The position numbers and the translations under genes are program-made. Positions 26,069-34,216 of a stretch of 42,904 bases of DNA are shown piece after piece. Source of the DNA: Rhodococcus spelaei. GTDB taxonomy: Bacteria; Actinomycetota; Actinomycetes; Mycobacteriales; Mycobacteriaceae. The notes under the pieces are model-generated. The model had not been told where the DNA came from. It was given only the letters and a program-made list of their open reading frames with translations, and did not search any database. How positions within the stretch are numbered: the stretch's first letter is position 1; the number at the start of each line of letters is the position of its first letter. The stretch covers positions 1 to 42,904 of the forward strand of contig NZ_VIGH01000013.1 in assembly GCF_006704125.1 (NCBI RefSeq), in the 5' to 3' direction.

Positions 26069-27711
26069 GGAATCAGCTTCCCAGGGTTGAGGATTCCGGT
26101 GGGGTCGACGGCGTCCTTGACCGCCCGCAGCACCCGACCGCCGAGCTCGCCGATCTCGGCGGCCATCCACGGACGGTGGTCGCGACCGACCGCGTGATGG
26201 TGGGTGATGGTGGCGCCGACGGACACGATCGCGTCGCCGGCGGCCTTCTTCGCCGCCGCCCACTGCGCCAGCGGATCCGCGGCCTGCCCGCACACGACCG
26301 TGAAGTACAGCGACGCGCCGGTCGGGTAGGTGTGCGAGATGTGGCACATGACCAGTGCCGGGGTGCCCTGCGCGGTCAGCGATTCCGTCAACGCGGTGGT
26401 GACGGCGGCTTTGAGGGCGGACAGGTTCGACCACGTGGTCGCCGTCTCGAGGGTCTCGACGATCGCGCCCGCGTTGAGCAGCGCGTCACGCAGGTAGGGG
26501 GCGTCGAAGCGGCCGTGTTCCCAGTCCCGGGCCGGCTGCTCGCCGAGCGCGGTCCCGCCCGCCGCCGTGAGCAGTGCGAAGGCCTCGTCGTAGCGGGCCT
26601 TCGCGTGCGCCTGCGTGCCCTCGAACGTGGTGATCGCCAGACAGCCCGCGGTCGGGCTGCTGCCGCCGATGTCGCCGGCCAGGGCCAGGTTGAGGCCAGT
26701 CTCCGCCTCGTCGGACAGTCGCATGACGGTCGGGGTGGCGCCCGTCTGGATGACCGTGCGTAGCGCGGCGGCGCCGGTCGCGAAGTCGGGGAACGACCAG
26801 CCCTGGTACGCGGTCGTCTCGGGGGTCGGATGCACGCGGACCGCGACCTCCGTGATGATCCCGAAGGTGCCCTCGGAGCCGACGAACAGTTCGCGCAGGT
26901 CGGGGCCCGCGGCGGAGGCGGGGGCCCGCCCGAGGTCGAGCTCGCCCGCGGGCGTCGCCACGCGGACACGCTGGACCATGTCGTCGAAGCGGCCGTAGCC
27001 GGCCGAGGCCTGCCCGGACGAGCGGGTCGCGGCGAACCCGCCGATGGTCGCGAACTGGAAGCTCTGCGGGAAGTGGCCGAGCGAGAAGCCGTGCGCGCCG
27101 AGCAGTTGCTCGGCCTGCGGGCCGGTGACTCCTGCCTGCAGCACCGCGATTCCGGACACCGGGTCGAGGCCGACCAGTGCGTCGAGGCGGCGCAGGTCGA
27201 GCGCGATCACTTCGGCGAAGCCGCCGCGATCCGGGTCCACGCCGCCGACCACGCTGGTGCCGCCGCCGAACGGGACCACCGCGACCGACTCGGCCGCGCA
27301 CCAGCGCAGCAGCGCGAGGACCTCGTCGTGGGAGCCGGGAAGGACTACCGCGTCCGGGGCGTCCTGGGCCTCGGTGTCCTTGCGGCGCAACAGGTCCGGT
27401 GTGCTCTTGCCGCCTGCGTGGCGGAGCCTGGTGGCGTCGTCGGTGCGCACGTGGTCGGCGCCGACGATCGCGACGATCCCGGAGCGGTGGTCGTCGGTGA
27501 GGGTGGTCGGGCGCAACGTGACGGCGGATTCGGCCGGCGGCGGCGACTGCTCGGCCGAGACTCCGAGGGCTGCGCTGAGCAGGGTGAGCACCTGCGGAGA
27601 GAGCTGCTTGCGGAACTCGCCGACGCCCCAGGCATCCCACTCCATGACAGGTGCCGCGGTGTCCGGGCGTTCGAGGGGTGCGTCGGATCGCGTGGCTGCT
27701 GAGTCGGTCAT
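26065..27711 (-). CDS. FAD-linked oxidase, alkyl-dihydroxyacetonephosphate-synthase-like
   Basis: A 548-residue vanillyl-alcohol-oxidase-fold flavoprotein. The FAD-binding loop is PFGGGTSVVGGV (147-158), and the C-terminal region contains the HHH triplet (ITHHHAVGRDH) characteristic of alkyl-DHAP synthases. Those enzymes swap the acyl chain of acyl-DHAP for a fatty alcohol, the ether-bond step of ether-lipid synthesis. The arrangement with a lipid kinase, TetR and GlpD equals Rv2249c-Rv2252. D-lactate/glycolate oxidases share the fold, but the HHH triplet favours the ether-lipid type. Its start is only 20 bp from the divergent tetR start. Confidence 0.85.
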   Translation of the reverse strand: MTDSAATRSDAPLERPDTAAPVMEWDAWGVGEFRKQLSPQVLTLLSAALGVSAEQSPPPAESAVTLRPTTLTDDHRSGIVAIVGADHVRTDDATRLRHAGGKSTPDLLRRKDTEAQDAPDAVVLPGSHDEVLALLRWCAAESVAVVPFGGGTSVVGGVDPDRGGFAEVIALDLRRLDALVGLDPVSGIAVLQAGVTGPQAEQLLGAHGFSLGHFPQSFQFATIGGFAATRSSGQASAGYGRFDDMVQRVRVATPAGELDLGRAPASAAGPDLRELFVGSEGTFGIITEVAVRVHPTPETTAYQGWSFPDFATGAAALRTVIQTGATPTVMRLSDEAETGLNLALAGDIGGSSPTAGCLAITTFEGTQAHAKARYDEAFALLTAAGGTALGEQPARDWEHGRFDAPYLRDALLNAGAIVETLETATTWSNLSALKAAVTTALTESLTAQGTPALVMCHISHTYPTGASLYFTVVCGQAADPLAQWAAAKKAAGDAIVSVGATITHHHAVGRDHRPWMAAEIGELGGRVLRAVKDAVDPTGILNPGKLIP

Positions 27712-27748
27712 GCGTTACAGTGTTACACACGATGTCTATCCGTAACGC
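27712..27748. promoter_or_regulatory. shared operator region between the flavoprotein and TetR genes
   Basis: GCGTTAC (27712-27718) is mirrored by GTAACGC (27742-27748), and a second GTTAC lies at 27722. The site spans both start codons (27711 and 27732), so TetR binding would probably control both genes. No room exists for a conventional leader on either side. Confidence 0.55.
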
Positions 27749-28349
27749 AGATTTGCCGGCTGATGCCGAGACGTCGGCCGCGCCTCGCACCGTCGACGAC
27801 CAGATCCTCGACGCGACCCGCGCGTGCGTGCTCGAGTTCGGTCTGCGACGCACCACCCTGGCCGAGATCGCCCGTCGCGCAGGAGTCAGCAGGCCCACCG
27901 TGTACCGGCGGTGGCCCGACACCCAGGCAGTGGTCGCGGACCTGCTGACCAGGGAGATCCGGCTGGCGTTGCCGCAGATGTCCGGCGCGGGCCCCGCGCG
28001 GGAAGAGCTGGTACGCGGCGTTGCGGGGGCCGCCGAGACGGTGCGCACCCACCCGCTCTTCGTCAAGATCCTGCGCTCGGACCCCGAACTGCTCATCACC
28101 TACATCGTCGATCGGCTCGGTGCGAGCCAGCGGGCGATCATCGAGGCGCTGACGCCCGTCATCCGGATCGGCCAGCGCGACGGCTCGATCCGCGGCGGCG
28201 ACGCCGCCGGTCTCGCGACCATGGTGCTGTTGATGGCGCAGTCCGCGGTGCAGTCCGCCGGGATGGTCGCCGAACTGCTGTCCGCCGAGGCGCTGAACGT
28301 CGAGCTCACGCTCGCGGTCGACGCCTACCTCACGCCGCGAAACACCTAG
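27732..28349 (+). CDS. TetR family transcriptional regulator
   Basis: A 205-residue TetR-type repressor: N-terminal helix-turn-helix (FGLRRTTLAEIARRAGVSRPTVYRRWPDTQAVVADLL) and a helical ligand domain. Equivalent to Rv2250c in the same gene setting. The ATG at 27732 is used because the frame upstream overlaps the divergent gene. It is followed after 7 bp by glpD. It likely senses a lipid or glycerol-derived ligand and represses the divergent flavoprotein-kinase pair and itself. Confidence 0.88.
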   Translation: MSIRNADLPADAETSAAPRTVDDQILDATRACVLEFGLRRTTLAEIARRAGVSRPTVYRRWPDTQAVVADLLTREIRLALPQMSGAGPAREELVRGVAGAAETVRTHPLFVKILRSDPELLITYIVDRLGASQRAIIEALTPVIRIGQRDGSIRGGDAAGLATMVLLMAQSAVQSAGMVAELLSAEALNVELTLAVDAYLTPRNT

Positions 28350-28356
28350 GAGCACC

Positions 28357-29865
28357 GTGCACACGCATTCTCCGTCGGCCCTCGACGCCGACCGCCGCAG
28401 CAGGGAACTGTCCGAGCTCGGCGACGGCGCCGAGCTCGACATGCTGGTGATCGGCGGCGGCATCACCGGTGTCGGGGTGGCCCTCGACGCCGCGACCCGC
28501 GGGTTGAAGGTGGCCCTGGTCGAGCGTCGCGACCTGGCGTTCGGCACCAGCCGGTGGAGCTCGAAGCTCGCGCACGGCGGACTGCGTTATCTGGCGTCCG
28601 GGAATGTGGGGATCGCCCGCGAGAGTGCCGTCGAGCGCGGCATCCTGATGACCCGCACGGCTCCGCACCTGGTGCGCGCGATGCCCCAGCTGGTGCCGCT
28701 GCTGCCGTCGGTCGGGCTCTTCGAGAAGTCGTTGGTGCGCGCGGGTTTCCTCGCCGGCGACGTGCTGCGCGCCACCGCGGGTACGCCGTCGCGGGTGTTG
28801 CCGAGGTCGCGACGGATCGGTGCGGGGGAGGCGGCCGCACTGGCCCCGGCGGTGCAGCGGGACGGTCTGCGCGGAGCACTGCTGGCCTACGACGGCCAAC
28901 TGGTGGACGACGCCCGGCTGGTGGTGGCGATCGCCCGCACCGCGGCCGCCAATGGCGCTCGCATCCTGACCCGGGTCGGCGCGTACGACGTGACCGGCGG
29001 TTCGGCACGGCTGCGTGACGAGCTCACCGGCGAGGAACTGACGGTGCACGCTCGGACGGTGGTCAACGCGGCCGGGGTCTGGGCGGGGCAGGTGGACCCC
29101 GACATCGCGCTCAAGCCGAGCCGCGGCACGCACCTGGTGCTGTCGGCGCAGACGCTCGGCAACCCGACCGCCGCGCTGACGGTGCCGATTCCGGGGGAGA
29201 CCAACCGCTTCGTCTTCGCGCTGCCCGCGCAGTTGGGGCGGGTGTACCTGGGCCTGACGGACGAGGCGATCGACGGTGAGATCCCGGATGTGCCACAGGC
29301 CGCCGACTTCGAGATCGACTTCCTGCTCGACACCGTCAACACCGCACTCGGCGGCGCGCTGACCCGTGACGACGTGCTCGCCACGTACTCGGGCCTGCGG
29401 CCGCTGCTCGACACCGGCGACGGCGACACCGCCGACCTGTCGCGCAACCACGCGGTGCTGACCTCGTCGAACGGCGTCATCAGCGTGGTCGGCGGCAAGC
29501 TGACGACTTATCGGAAGATGGCGCAGGACGCCGTCGACGCGGCGGTCCGGGCGGGCGGGCTCGCCGCCGGACCGTGCGCGACCAACCACCTCCCGCTGGT
29601 CGGGGTCGGTCCGGCGCCGCGCGACCTGCCCGCGTCGCTGGTCGCCCGGTACGGCGCGGAGTCGGCGGCGGTGGCCGCGTGCGGCGACCTCGAGCCGGTC
29701 GCCGAGGGCATCGACGTCACCCGTGCGGAGTTCGCCTTCGCGGTCAGTCACGAGGGTGCGCTCGACGTCGACGACCTGCTGGACCGCCGAACCCGGATCG
29801 GGTTGGTGCCTGCGGATCGCGAACGGGCAAGGCCCGCAGCCGAAGCCGCTCTGGGTGGCCGCTGA
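28357..29865 (+). CDS. glpD: FAD-dependent glycerol-3-phosphate dehydrogenase
   Basis: A 502-residue GlpD, oxidising sn-glycerol-3-phosphate to DHAP at the membrane and feeding electrons to quinones. It has the FAD dinucleotide loop GGGITG (33-38), the SSKLAHGGLRYL signature (68-79), VVNAAGVWAG, and the C-terminal GGKLTTYRKMAQDAVD block. The GTG has AGGAG 4 nt upstream. DHAP produced here is the precursor for the acyl-DHAP pathway suggested by the neighbouring flavoprotein. Equivalent to glpD1 (Rv2249c). Confidence 0.93.
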   Translation: MHTHSPSALDADRRSRELSELGDGAELDMLVIGGGITGVGVALDAATRGLKVALVERRDLAFGTSRWSSKLAHGGLRYLASGNVGIARESAVERGILMTRTAPHLVRAMPQLVPLLPSVGLFEKSLVRAGFLAGDVLRATAGTPSRVLPRSRRIGAGEAAALAPAVQRDGLRGALLAYDGQLVDDARLVVAIARTAAANGARILTRVGAYDVTGGSARLRDELTGEELTVHARTVVNAAGVWAGQVDPDIALKPSRGTHLVLSAQTLGNPTAALTVPIPGETNRFVFALPAQLGRVYLGLTDEAIDGEIPDVPQAADFEIDFLLDTVNTALGGALTRDDVLATYSGLRPLLDTGDGDTADLSRNHAVLTSSNGVISVVGGKLTTYRKMAQDAVDAAVRAGGLAAGPCATNHLPLVGVGPAPRDLPASLVARYGAESAAVAACGDLEPVAEGIDVTRAEFAFAVSHEGALDVDDLLDRRTRIGLVPADRERARPAAEAALGGR

Positions 29866-29910
29866 CGCATCGCACAGCGAGTTGCGGCGGGCTGGCAATC
29901 GTCGTGCCGG

Positions 29911-30504
29911 TCAGGCCGTCCAGTCGGGGGACCGGCCGAGCAGTCGGAGGACGCGGTGCAGTGGCGCCTCCGCGTCCGGGGTGGTCAGCGCGGGCGCGAA
30001 CGCGGCGCCGGTCACGAGGCGCTCGGGCCCGTTCGGGACCAGCTCGGCGACCCGCATCGCTGCGGCGGTGACCTCCGGTGCCGGCTCGTAGGCCAGGCCG
30101 AGGGTGGCGGCGACGTCCCACCCGTGCACCACGTAGTCGACGAGGTGGAAGCCGATCGCGACGGAGCCTGGGAACGACCCCGTCGGCGAGATCTCGGGCA
30201 GGGTGAAGGCGCGTTCGAGGATGTCGTCCGGGGCGAACGCGGCGATCACCGCGTCGGCGGCGGCCGTGTAGTCGCCGATCGGGTCGACCCTGTCGGTGCC
30301 GGTTCGCCACACCGCGAGGTCTCCGCCCGAACCGCGTGCGGCCGCCGCGAAACCGTTGTGCTGCACCGTCATGTGGTCGAGCAGATCTCGTAGGTTCCAG
30401 CCCTCGCACGGTGTCGGGCGCAGCAGGTCGGCCTCGGCGATCTGCCGCACCACGTCGACACCGGCCTGCACTGCCAGCTTGTCGAGCTCTGTTATCGTAC
30501 GCAT
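29911..30504 (-). CDS. TIGR03086 family DinB-like protein
   Basis: A 197-residue actinobacterial protein of TIGR03086. The DinB-like segment has 'PTPCEGWNLRDLLDHMTVQHNGF' with conserved His residues and 'GFHLVDYVVHGWDVAATLG' with the DxxxHxWD pattern, suggesting a three-His metal site. Related MDMPI enzymes use mycothiol. It starts at 30504 inside a palindromic operator and has a TATCAT box 6 nt upstream (leaderless type). Divergent from the MarR gene, which probably controls it. Confidence 0.83.
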   Translation of the reverse strand: MRTITELDKLAVQAGVDVVRQIAEADLLRPTPCEGWNLRDLLDHMTVQHNGFAAAARGSGGDLAVWRTGTDRVDPIGDYTAAADAVIAAFAPDDILERAFTLPEISPTGSFPGSVAIGFHLVDYVVHGWDVAATLGLAYEPAPEVTAAAMRVAELVPNGPERLVTGAAFAPALTTPDAEAPLHRVLRLLGRSPDWTA

Positions 30505-30521
30505 ATACAGATGATATGCGT
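30499..30521. promoter_or_regulatory. palindromic operator at the TIGR03086 gene start
   Basis: ACGCATAT-n7-ATATGCGT, a perfect inverted repeat that covers the -10 box (30511-30516, minus strand) and the ATG at 30504. Position and symmetry suit the MarR protein encoded 60 bp away. Confidence 0.65.
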
Positions 30522-30536
30522 CTGCACACGATATGT

Positions 30537-30586
30537 CATCACGTATCTTTGCCTGCATGACCATCACGTATCTTTGCCTGCATGAC
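30537..30586 (+). repeat. perfect 25-bp tandem duplication carrying the marR promoter and start
   Basis: Two identical 25-bp units at 30537-30561 and 30562-30586. Each contains a TATCTT box and an ATG 7 nt later. The ATG at 30582 in the second copy opens marR; the first-copy ATG at 30557 is in another frame and stops after 17 codons. Confidence 0.92.
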
Positions 30587-31049
30587 GGAGTCGTTGAGTT
30601 CGAGGTCTGACCGTCCCGACCTCGCCGCGATGGTCGTCCCGCTCGGCCGTGCGCTGGCCGACGCGGAGCTGCCGGTTCTTCGTCGGCACGGCCTGACCAT
30701 GTGGGGTTACGTCGTGTTGTCGGCCTTGGCGGCGGAGCCCGTTCGAACCCAGTCCGCACTGGCCGAGGCGATCGGAGCGGACAAGACGCGGATCATTGCG
30801 GTGCTGGACGACCTGCAGGAGTCGGGGCTGATCGAACGCTCGCCCGATCCCTCGGATCGTCGGGCGCGGCTGCTCAAACTCACGGTGAAGGGCCGTCGGG
30901 TCCGCGCCGCGGCGCAGGACGGTATTCGCGAGCGCGAGGAGCGCGTCCTCGCTCTGCTCCCCGCCGCAGACCGGCGCGGGCTGTTGCGGTCGCTGCGGGT
31001 GCTGTCGGAGCTCGGTCGCGAGGAGTTCGAGGCGGCCGTCGAGGGATAG
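30582..31049 (+). CDS. MarR family transcriptional regulator
   Basis: A 155-residue MarR protein: winged helix at about residues 45-105 (TQSALAEAIGADKTRIIAVLDDLQESGLIERSPDPSDRRARLLKLT) flanked by dimerisation helices. The recognition-wing Arg and Asp of DPSDRRARL are conserved. The start lies in the second copy of a 25-bp duplication with no Shine-Dalgarno sequence, fitting a leaderless message. Target is probably itself and the divergent TIGR03086 gene. A weak stem at 31081-31102 may terminate it. Confidence 0.9.
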   Translation: MTESLSSRSDRPDLAAMVVPLGRALADAELPVLRRHGLTMWGYVVLSALAAEPVRTQSALAEAIGADKTRIIAVLDDLQESGLIERSPDPSDRRARLLKLTVKGRRVRAAAQDGIREREERVLALLPAADRRGLLRSLRVLSELGREEFEAAVEG

Positions 31050-31212
31050 GACGTGACTGATCTCGTTCGCGAGTCAGTCGTCTCGGCATGGGTGAGCCGA
31101 GAACCGGGGCAAATCGACCAACTTGCGGCCCCCCGGCTATTGAGGACCGTTTCTGGCCGCTATCCCTCGTAGCGTGATCCCTACCGACATCAACGAAGGG
31201 GACACCACCGCC

Positions 31213-31734
31213 ATGACGACCTCGCAGCAGTCCGACATCCTCGAACTCCTCGCCGATCAGCGCAGGACCTTCCTCATCACCTTCCGTGGTCTCGACGACG
31301 CGGGTGCGCGCGCCCGGTCGACGGCCAGCGAACTCACCCTGCTGGCGCTGCTCAAGCACGTCGCCGGAACCGAACGGAACTGGGTCCAGACGATGCTCGA
31401 GCGCGACGAGAACGCGGAGTTCGACATGGCGACGGCGACCGAGTCCTGGACCGTCGGCGAAGACGAGACCCTGGCGTCGCTGCTCGCGGACTACGAGGCG
31501 GTCGCCCGCGTCACCGAGGAGGCGGTCGCCGGCCTCGCGGACCTGGACCTTCAGGTGCCGATGCCGACCGCGCCGTGGGCGCCCGAGCGGGAATGGTGGT
31601 CCGCGCGAAAGGTCTTGCTGCACATCCTGCGCGAGACCGCCCACCACTCCGGACACGCCGACATCATCCGAGAGTGCCTCGACGGCGCGAACACCACGAT
31701 GACGATGGGTGTCGACGCCGGCATGGAGTTCTGA
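31213..31734 (+). CDS. DinB family protein (DUF664 type)
   Basis: A 173-residue DinB-like four-helix protein. Candidate metal His residues are in LLKHVAGTE and in HHSGHADIIRE, the classic C-terminal pair. These proteins are thought to be metal- and thiol-dependent transferases or hydrolases; mycothiol or bacillithiol transferases are characterised examples. The ATG at 31213 has GAAGGGG upstream; a longer frame from 31174 is less likely. Confidence 0.83.
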   Translation: MTTSQQSDILELLADQRRTFLITFRGLDDAGARARSTASELTLLALLKHVAGTERNWVQTMLERDENAEFDMATATESWTVGEDETLASLLADYEAVARVTEEAVAGLADLDLQVPMPTAPWAPEREWWSARKVLLHILRETAHHSGHADIIRECLDGANTTMTMGVDAGMEF

Positions 31735-31792
31735 CCCGACCGGGCAAAGTGCGCATACCTCGCGGGCGGCGGCGGGTGACGCCGGTGCGGAG

Positions 31793-31798
31793 TAGCGT
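31793..31798 (+). promoter_or_regulatory. -10 box of a probable leaderless promoter (LLM gene)
   Basis: TAGCGT, 8 nt before the ATG at 31807. Confidence 0.45.
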
Positions 31799-31806
31799 TG
31801 GGCGAC

Positions 31807-32790
31807 ATGGCCATTCGACTCGGATACCAGATGCCCAACTTCAGCTACGGGACGCCGGTGCGGGAGCTGTTCCCCACCGTCGTCGCCCAGGCCCGCGAGG
31901 CGGAGGCTGCCGGCTTCGACACCGCCTTCGTGATGGACCACTTCTATCAACTGCCCGGCATCGGCGAACCCGACGAGCCGATGCTCGAGGCGTACACGGC
32001 CCTCGCCGGACTCGCGATGGCCACCACCGACATCCAGCTGTCCGCGCTGGTCACGGGCAACACCTACCGCAACCCGCCGATGCTGGCCAAGACCGTCAGC
32101 ACCCTGGACGTGGTCAGCGGAGGACGCGCGGTCCTCGGCATCGGTGCGGGCTGGTTCGAGCTCGAGCACCAGCAGTTCGGCTACGAGTTCGGGACCTTCA
32201 CCGAGCGGTTCGAGCGGCTCGGGGAGGCCCTCGAGATCATCGTCCCGATGCTGCGCGGGCAGCGGCCGACCGTCGAGGGCAAGTGGTACCGCACCGAGAC
32301 CGCCATCAACGAGCCGCGCCTTCGTGACGACCTGCCGGTGCTGCTCGGCGGCGGCGGCGAGAAGAAGACGTTCGGGTACGCGGCCCGATACGCCGACCAC
32401 CTCAACATCATCTGCAATGCCTCCGAACTGCCTCGCAAGCTCGACGCGCTCGCCCAGCGCTGTGCGGAGGCGGGCCGCGACCGGGACACGCTCGAGACGA
32501 GCTTCCTGGCGTTCGTGATGATCGACGAGGACGGCGACCGCGCCCGGCAACTCCAGCGTGAGTTCCTGCTCTCCCGCGGCATCGACCTCGACGCGATGCC
32601 CGACGATGCCCGCGCCGCCGCCACCGACCGTCAGTTCGTCGGGAGTCCCGACGAGGTGGCCGAGCAGATCCAGACCCGGGTCCTCGACCACGGGGTCGAC
32701 GGGATCGTGGTGAACCTGGTGACCAACGGTCACGAGCCCGGCATCGTGGAGCTGGCGGGCGCTGCACTGCGCCCGCTCGTGACGGGCTGA
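31807..32790 (+). CDS. LLM-class F420-dependent oxidoreductase
   Basis: A 327-residue luciferase-like TIM-barrel protein. MAIRLGYQMPNFSYG, the ALVTGNTYRNPPMLAKTVSTLDVVSGGRAVLGIGAGWFELEH block and LLGGGGEKKTFGYAARYADHLNI are hallmarks of the F420-dependent LLM group common in mycolic-acid bacteria. It should transfer hydride with reduced F420 to an unknown substrate in the cytoplasm. FMN-dependent relatives cannot be wholly excluded. Confidence 0.88.
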   Translation: MAIRLGYQMPNFSYGTPVRELFPTVVAQAREAEAAGFDTAFVMDHFYQLPGIGEPDEPMLEAYTALAGLAMATTDIQLSALVTGNTYRNPPMLAKTVSTLDVVSGGRAVLGIGAGWFELEHQQFGYEFGTFTERFERLGEALEIIVPMLRGQRPTVEGKWYRTETAINEPRLRDDLPVLLGGGGEKKTFGYAARYADHLNIICNASELPRKLDALAQRCAEAGRDRDTLETSFLAFVMIDEDGDRARQLQREFLLSRGIDLDAMPDDARAAATDRQFVGSPDEVAEQIQTRVLDHGVDGIVVNLVTNGHEPGIVELAGAALRPLVTG

Positions 32791-32815
32791 GTGGGGGCTG
32801 TGGCACCCTGATCGG

Positions 32816-33964
32816 ATGCGAGTCGCCGTTGTCGCCGGTCCCGATCCCGGTCATGCCTTCCCCGCCATCGCGCTGTGCCTGAAACTCGCTGCCGCGGGCG
32901 AGGATCCGGTGCTGTTCACCGGTGACCGCTGGCTCGAGCCGGCCCGGGCCGCCGGGCTCACCGCGCGCAAGCTCAAAGGGCTGGCGCCGCGGCCGGAGGA
33001 CGACGACCTCGACGCGGGCCAGCGGATCCACTCGCGGGCTGCGCACATCTCCACCGAGGTGCTGCCGGACCTCAGTGCGATGCTGCCCGACCTGGTGGTC
33101 TCGGACATCCTCACCGCGGGCGGTGGGATGGCGGCCGAGCGACTCGACGTGCCGTGGGTCGAGCTGTCGCCGCACCCGCTCTACGCGGCGTCGAAGGGCC
33201 TTCCGCCGATCGGCAGTGGACTCGCGCCGGGGGAGGGCGTGCGCGGTCGGGCCCGGGACGCGATGATGCGGGCGGCGACGGGCCGGTCGATCAAGCAGGG
33301 CCTGCGTCAGCGTTCCGACGCCCGTGTCACGGTCGGGCTGCCCGCCCAGGATCCGGGGCCGGTCGCGCGGCTGATCGCGACGCTGCCCGCGCTGGAGGTG
33401 CCGCGACCGGACTGGCCGGAGAACGCGCACGTGGTGGGTCCGCTGCTGTGGGAGCCGACGGCCGAACTGCTCGACCCGCCGCCCGGCGACGACCCGCTGG
33501 TGATGATCGCCCCGTCGACCGCCTTCACCGGCGCCGAGGGGATGCTCGAGACCGCGCTGACGGCACTGGACGGGGCCGGGGTGCGGGTGGTCGCCTCGAT
33601 GCTCGACACCCCGCCCGCCGATCTGCCGTCCTGGGCGCGGGCAGGTCTCGGCCGTCAGGACGCCCTCCTCGCGGCCGCCTCGGCGGTGGTCTGCGGCGGC
33701 GGCCACGGCATGCTGGCGAAGACCCTGCTCGCGGGCCGGCCCGCGGCGGTCGTGCCCGGCGGAGGGGACCAGTGGGAGCTGGCGAACCGGGCGGCGCGGC
33801 AGGGCAGTGCGGTGGTGGTCCGGCCGCTCGGGGCCGAGGCGCTGCGGGAGGCGGTCCTGCGGGTGCTCGACGACCCGGGCTTCGCGGCGGCAGCCGCGAA
33901 GGCGGCGGCGTCGAGCACCGCGGTGGCCGATCCGGTCGCGGTGTGCAGGGCGGCGGTCGGGTGA
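32816..33964 (+). CDS. GT1-like glycosyltransferase (Rv2739c equivalent)
   Basis: A 382-residue GT-B-fold glycosyltransferase of the UGT/MGT type. The N-terminal domain begins MRVAVVAGPDPGHAFPAIAL with the acceptor-side Gly/His loop; the C-terminal donor site has VVCGGGHGMLAKTLLAGRPAAVVPGGGDQWELANRA, the nucleotide-sugar motif. Rv2739c occupies the same place next to the DUF3046 gene and recA. Acceptor and donor are unknown. Confidence 0.82.
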   Translation: MRVAVVAGPDPGHAFPAIALCLKLAAAGEDPVLFTGDRWLEPARAAGLTARKLKGLAPRPEDDDLDAGQRIHSRAAHISTEVLPDLSAMLPDLVVSDILTAGGGMAAERLDVPWVELSPHPLYAASKGLPPIGSGLAPGEGVRGRARDAMMRAATGRSIKQGLRQRSDARVTVGLPAQDPGPVARLIATLPALEVPRPDWPENAHVVGPLLWEPTAELLDPPPGDDPLVMIAPSTAFTGAEGMLETALTALDGAGVRVVASMLDTPPADLPSWARAGLGRQDALLAAASAVVCGGGHGMLAKTLLAGRPAAVVPGGGDQWELANRAARQGSAVVVRPLGAEALREAVLRVLDDPGFAAAAAKAAASSTAVADPVAVCRAAVG

Positions 33965-33974
33965 GCGGTCGCGC

Positions 33975-33980
33975 TACCGT
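33975..33980 (+). promoter_or_regulatory. -10 box of a probable leaderless promoter (DUF3046 gene)
   Basis: TACCGT, 6 nt before the GTG at 33987. Confidence 0.45.
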
Positions 33981-33986
33981 GGCGTT

Positions 33987-34181
33987 GTGCGACTGACCGA
34001 GTTCAACGAATTGGTACACGGCGAGTTCGGCCGCCTCTACGGCGAGTCGCTGCTGGTGGACCACGTACTGCTGAGCATGGGCGGCAAGACCGCGGCCCAG
34101 GCGATCGAGGACGGCCGTGAACCGCGCGATGTGTGGCGCGCGCTGTGCGCCGATTTCGAGGTGCCCCGACACCGCTGGTAG
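33987..34181 (+). CDS. DUF3046 domain protein (Rv2738c equivalent)
   Basis: A 64-residue protein matching the small DUF3046 family found beside recA in actinobacteria: start MRLTEFNELVHGEFG, middle LLVDHVLLSMGGKTAAQAIEDG and the terminal RDVWRALCADFEVPRHRW block. The GTG is supported by the -10 box 6 nt upstream. Function unknown; the fixed position before recA hints at a DNA-damage link, but that is only context. Confidence 0.88.
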   Translation: MRLTEFNELVHGEFGRLYGESLLVDHVLLSMGGKTAAQAIEDGREPRDVWRALCADFEVPRHRW

Positions 34182-34216
34182 TGCCCGGATGTCCGGCGAC
34201 GCGCCGGGCCTGGCAA

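Noticed and set aside
30537-30586. CRISPR-like repeats
   Set aside because: Two copies directly abutting without spacers; no cas genes anywhere in the window. The same applies to the repeats at 3359 and 34307.
30880-32733. A 617-codon minus-strand frame
   Set aside because: Opposite the DinB and LLM genes, both with clear family motifs; composition is typical of a shadow frame.
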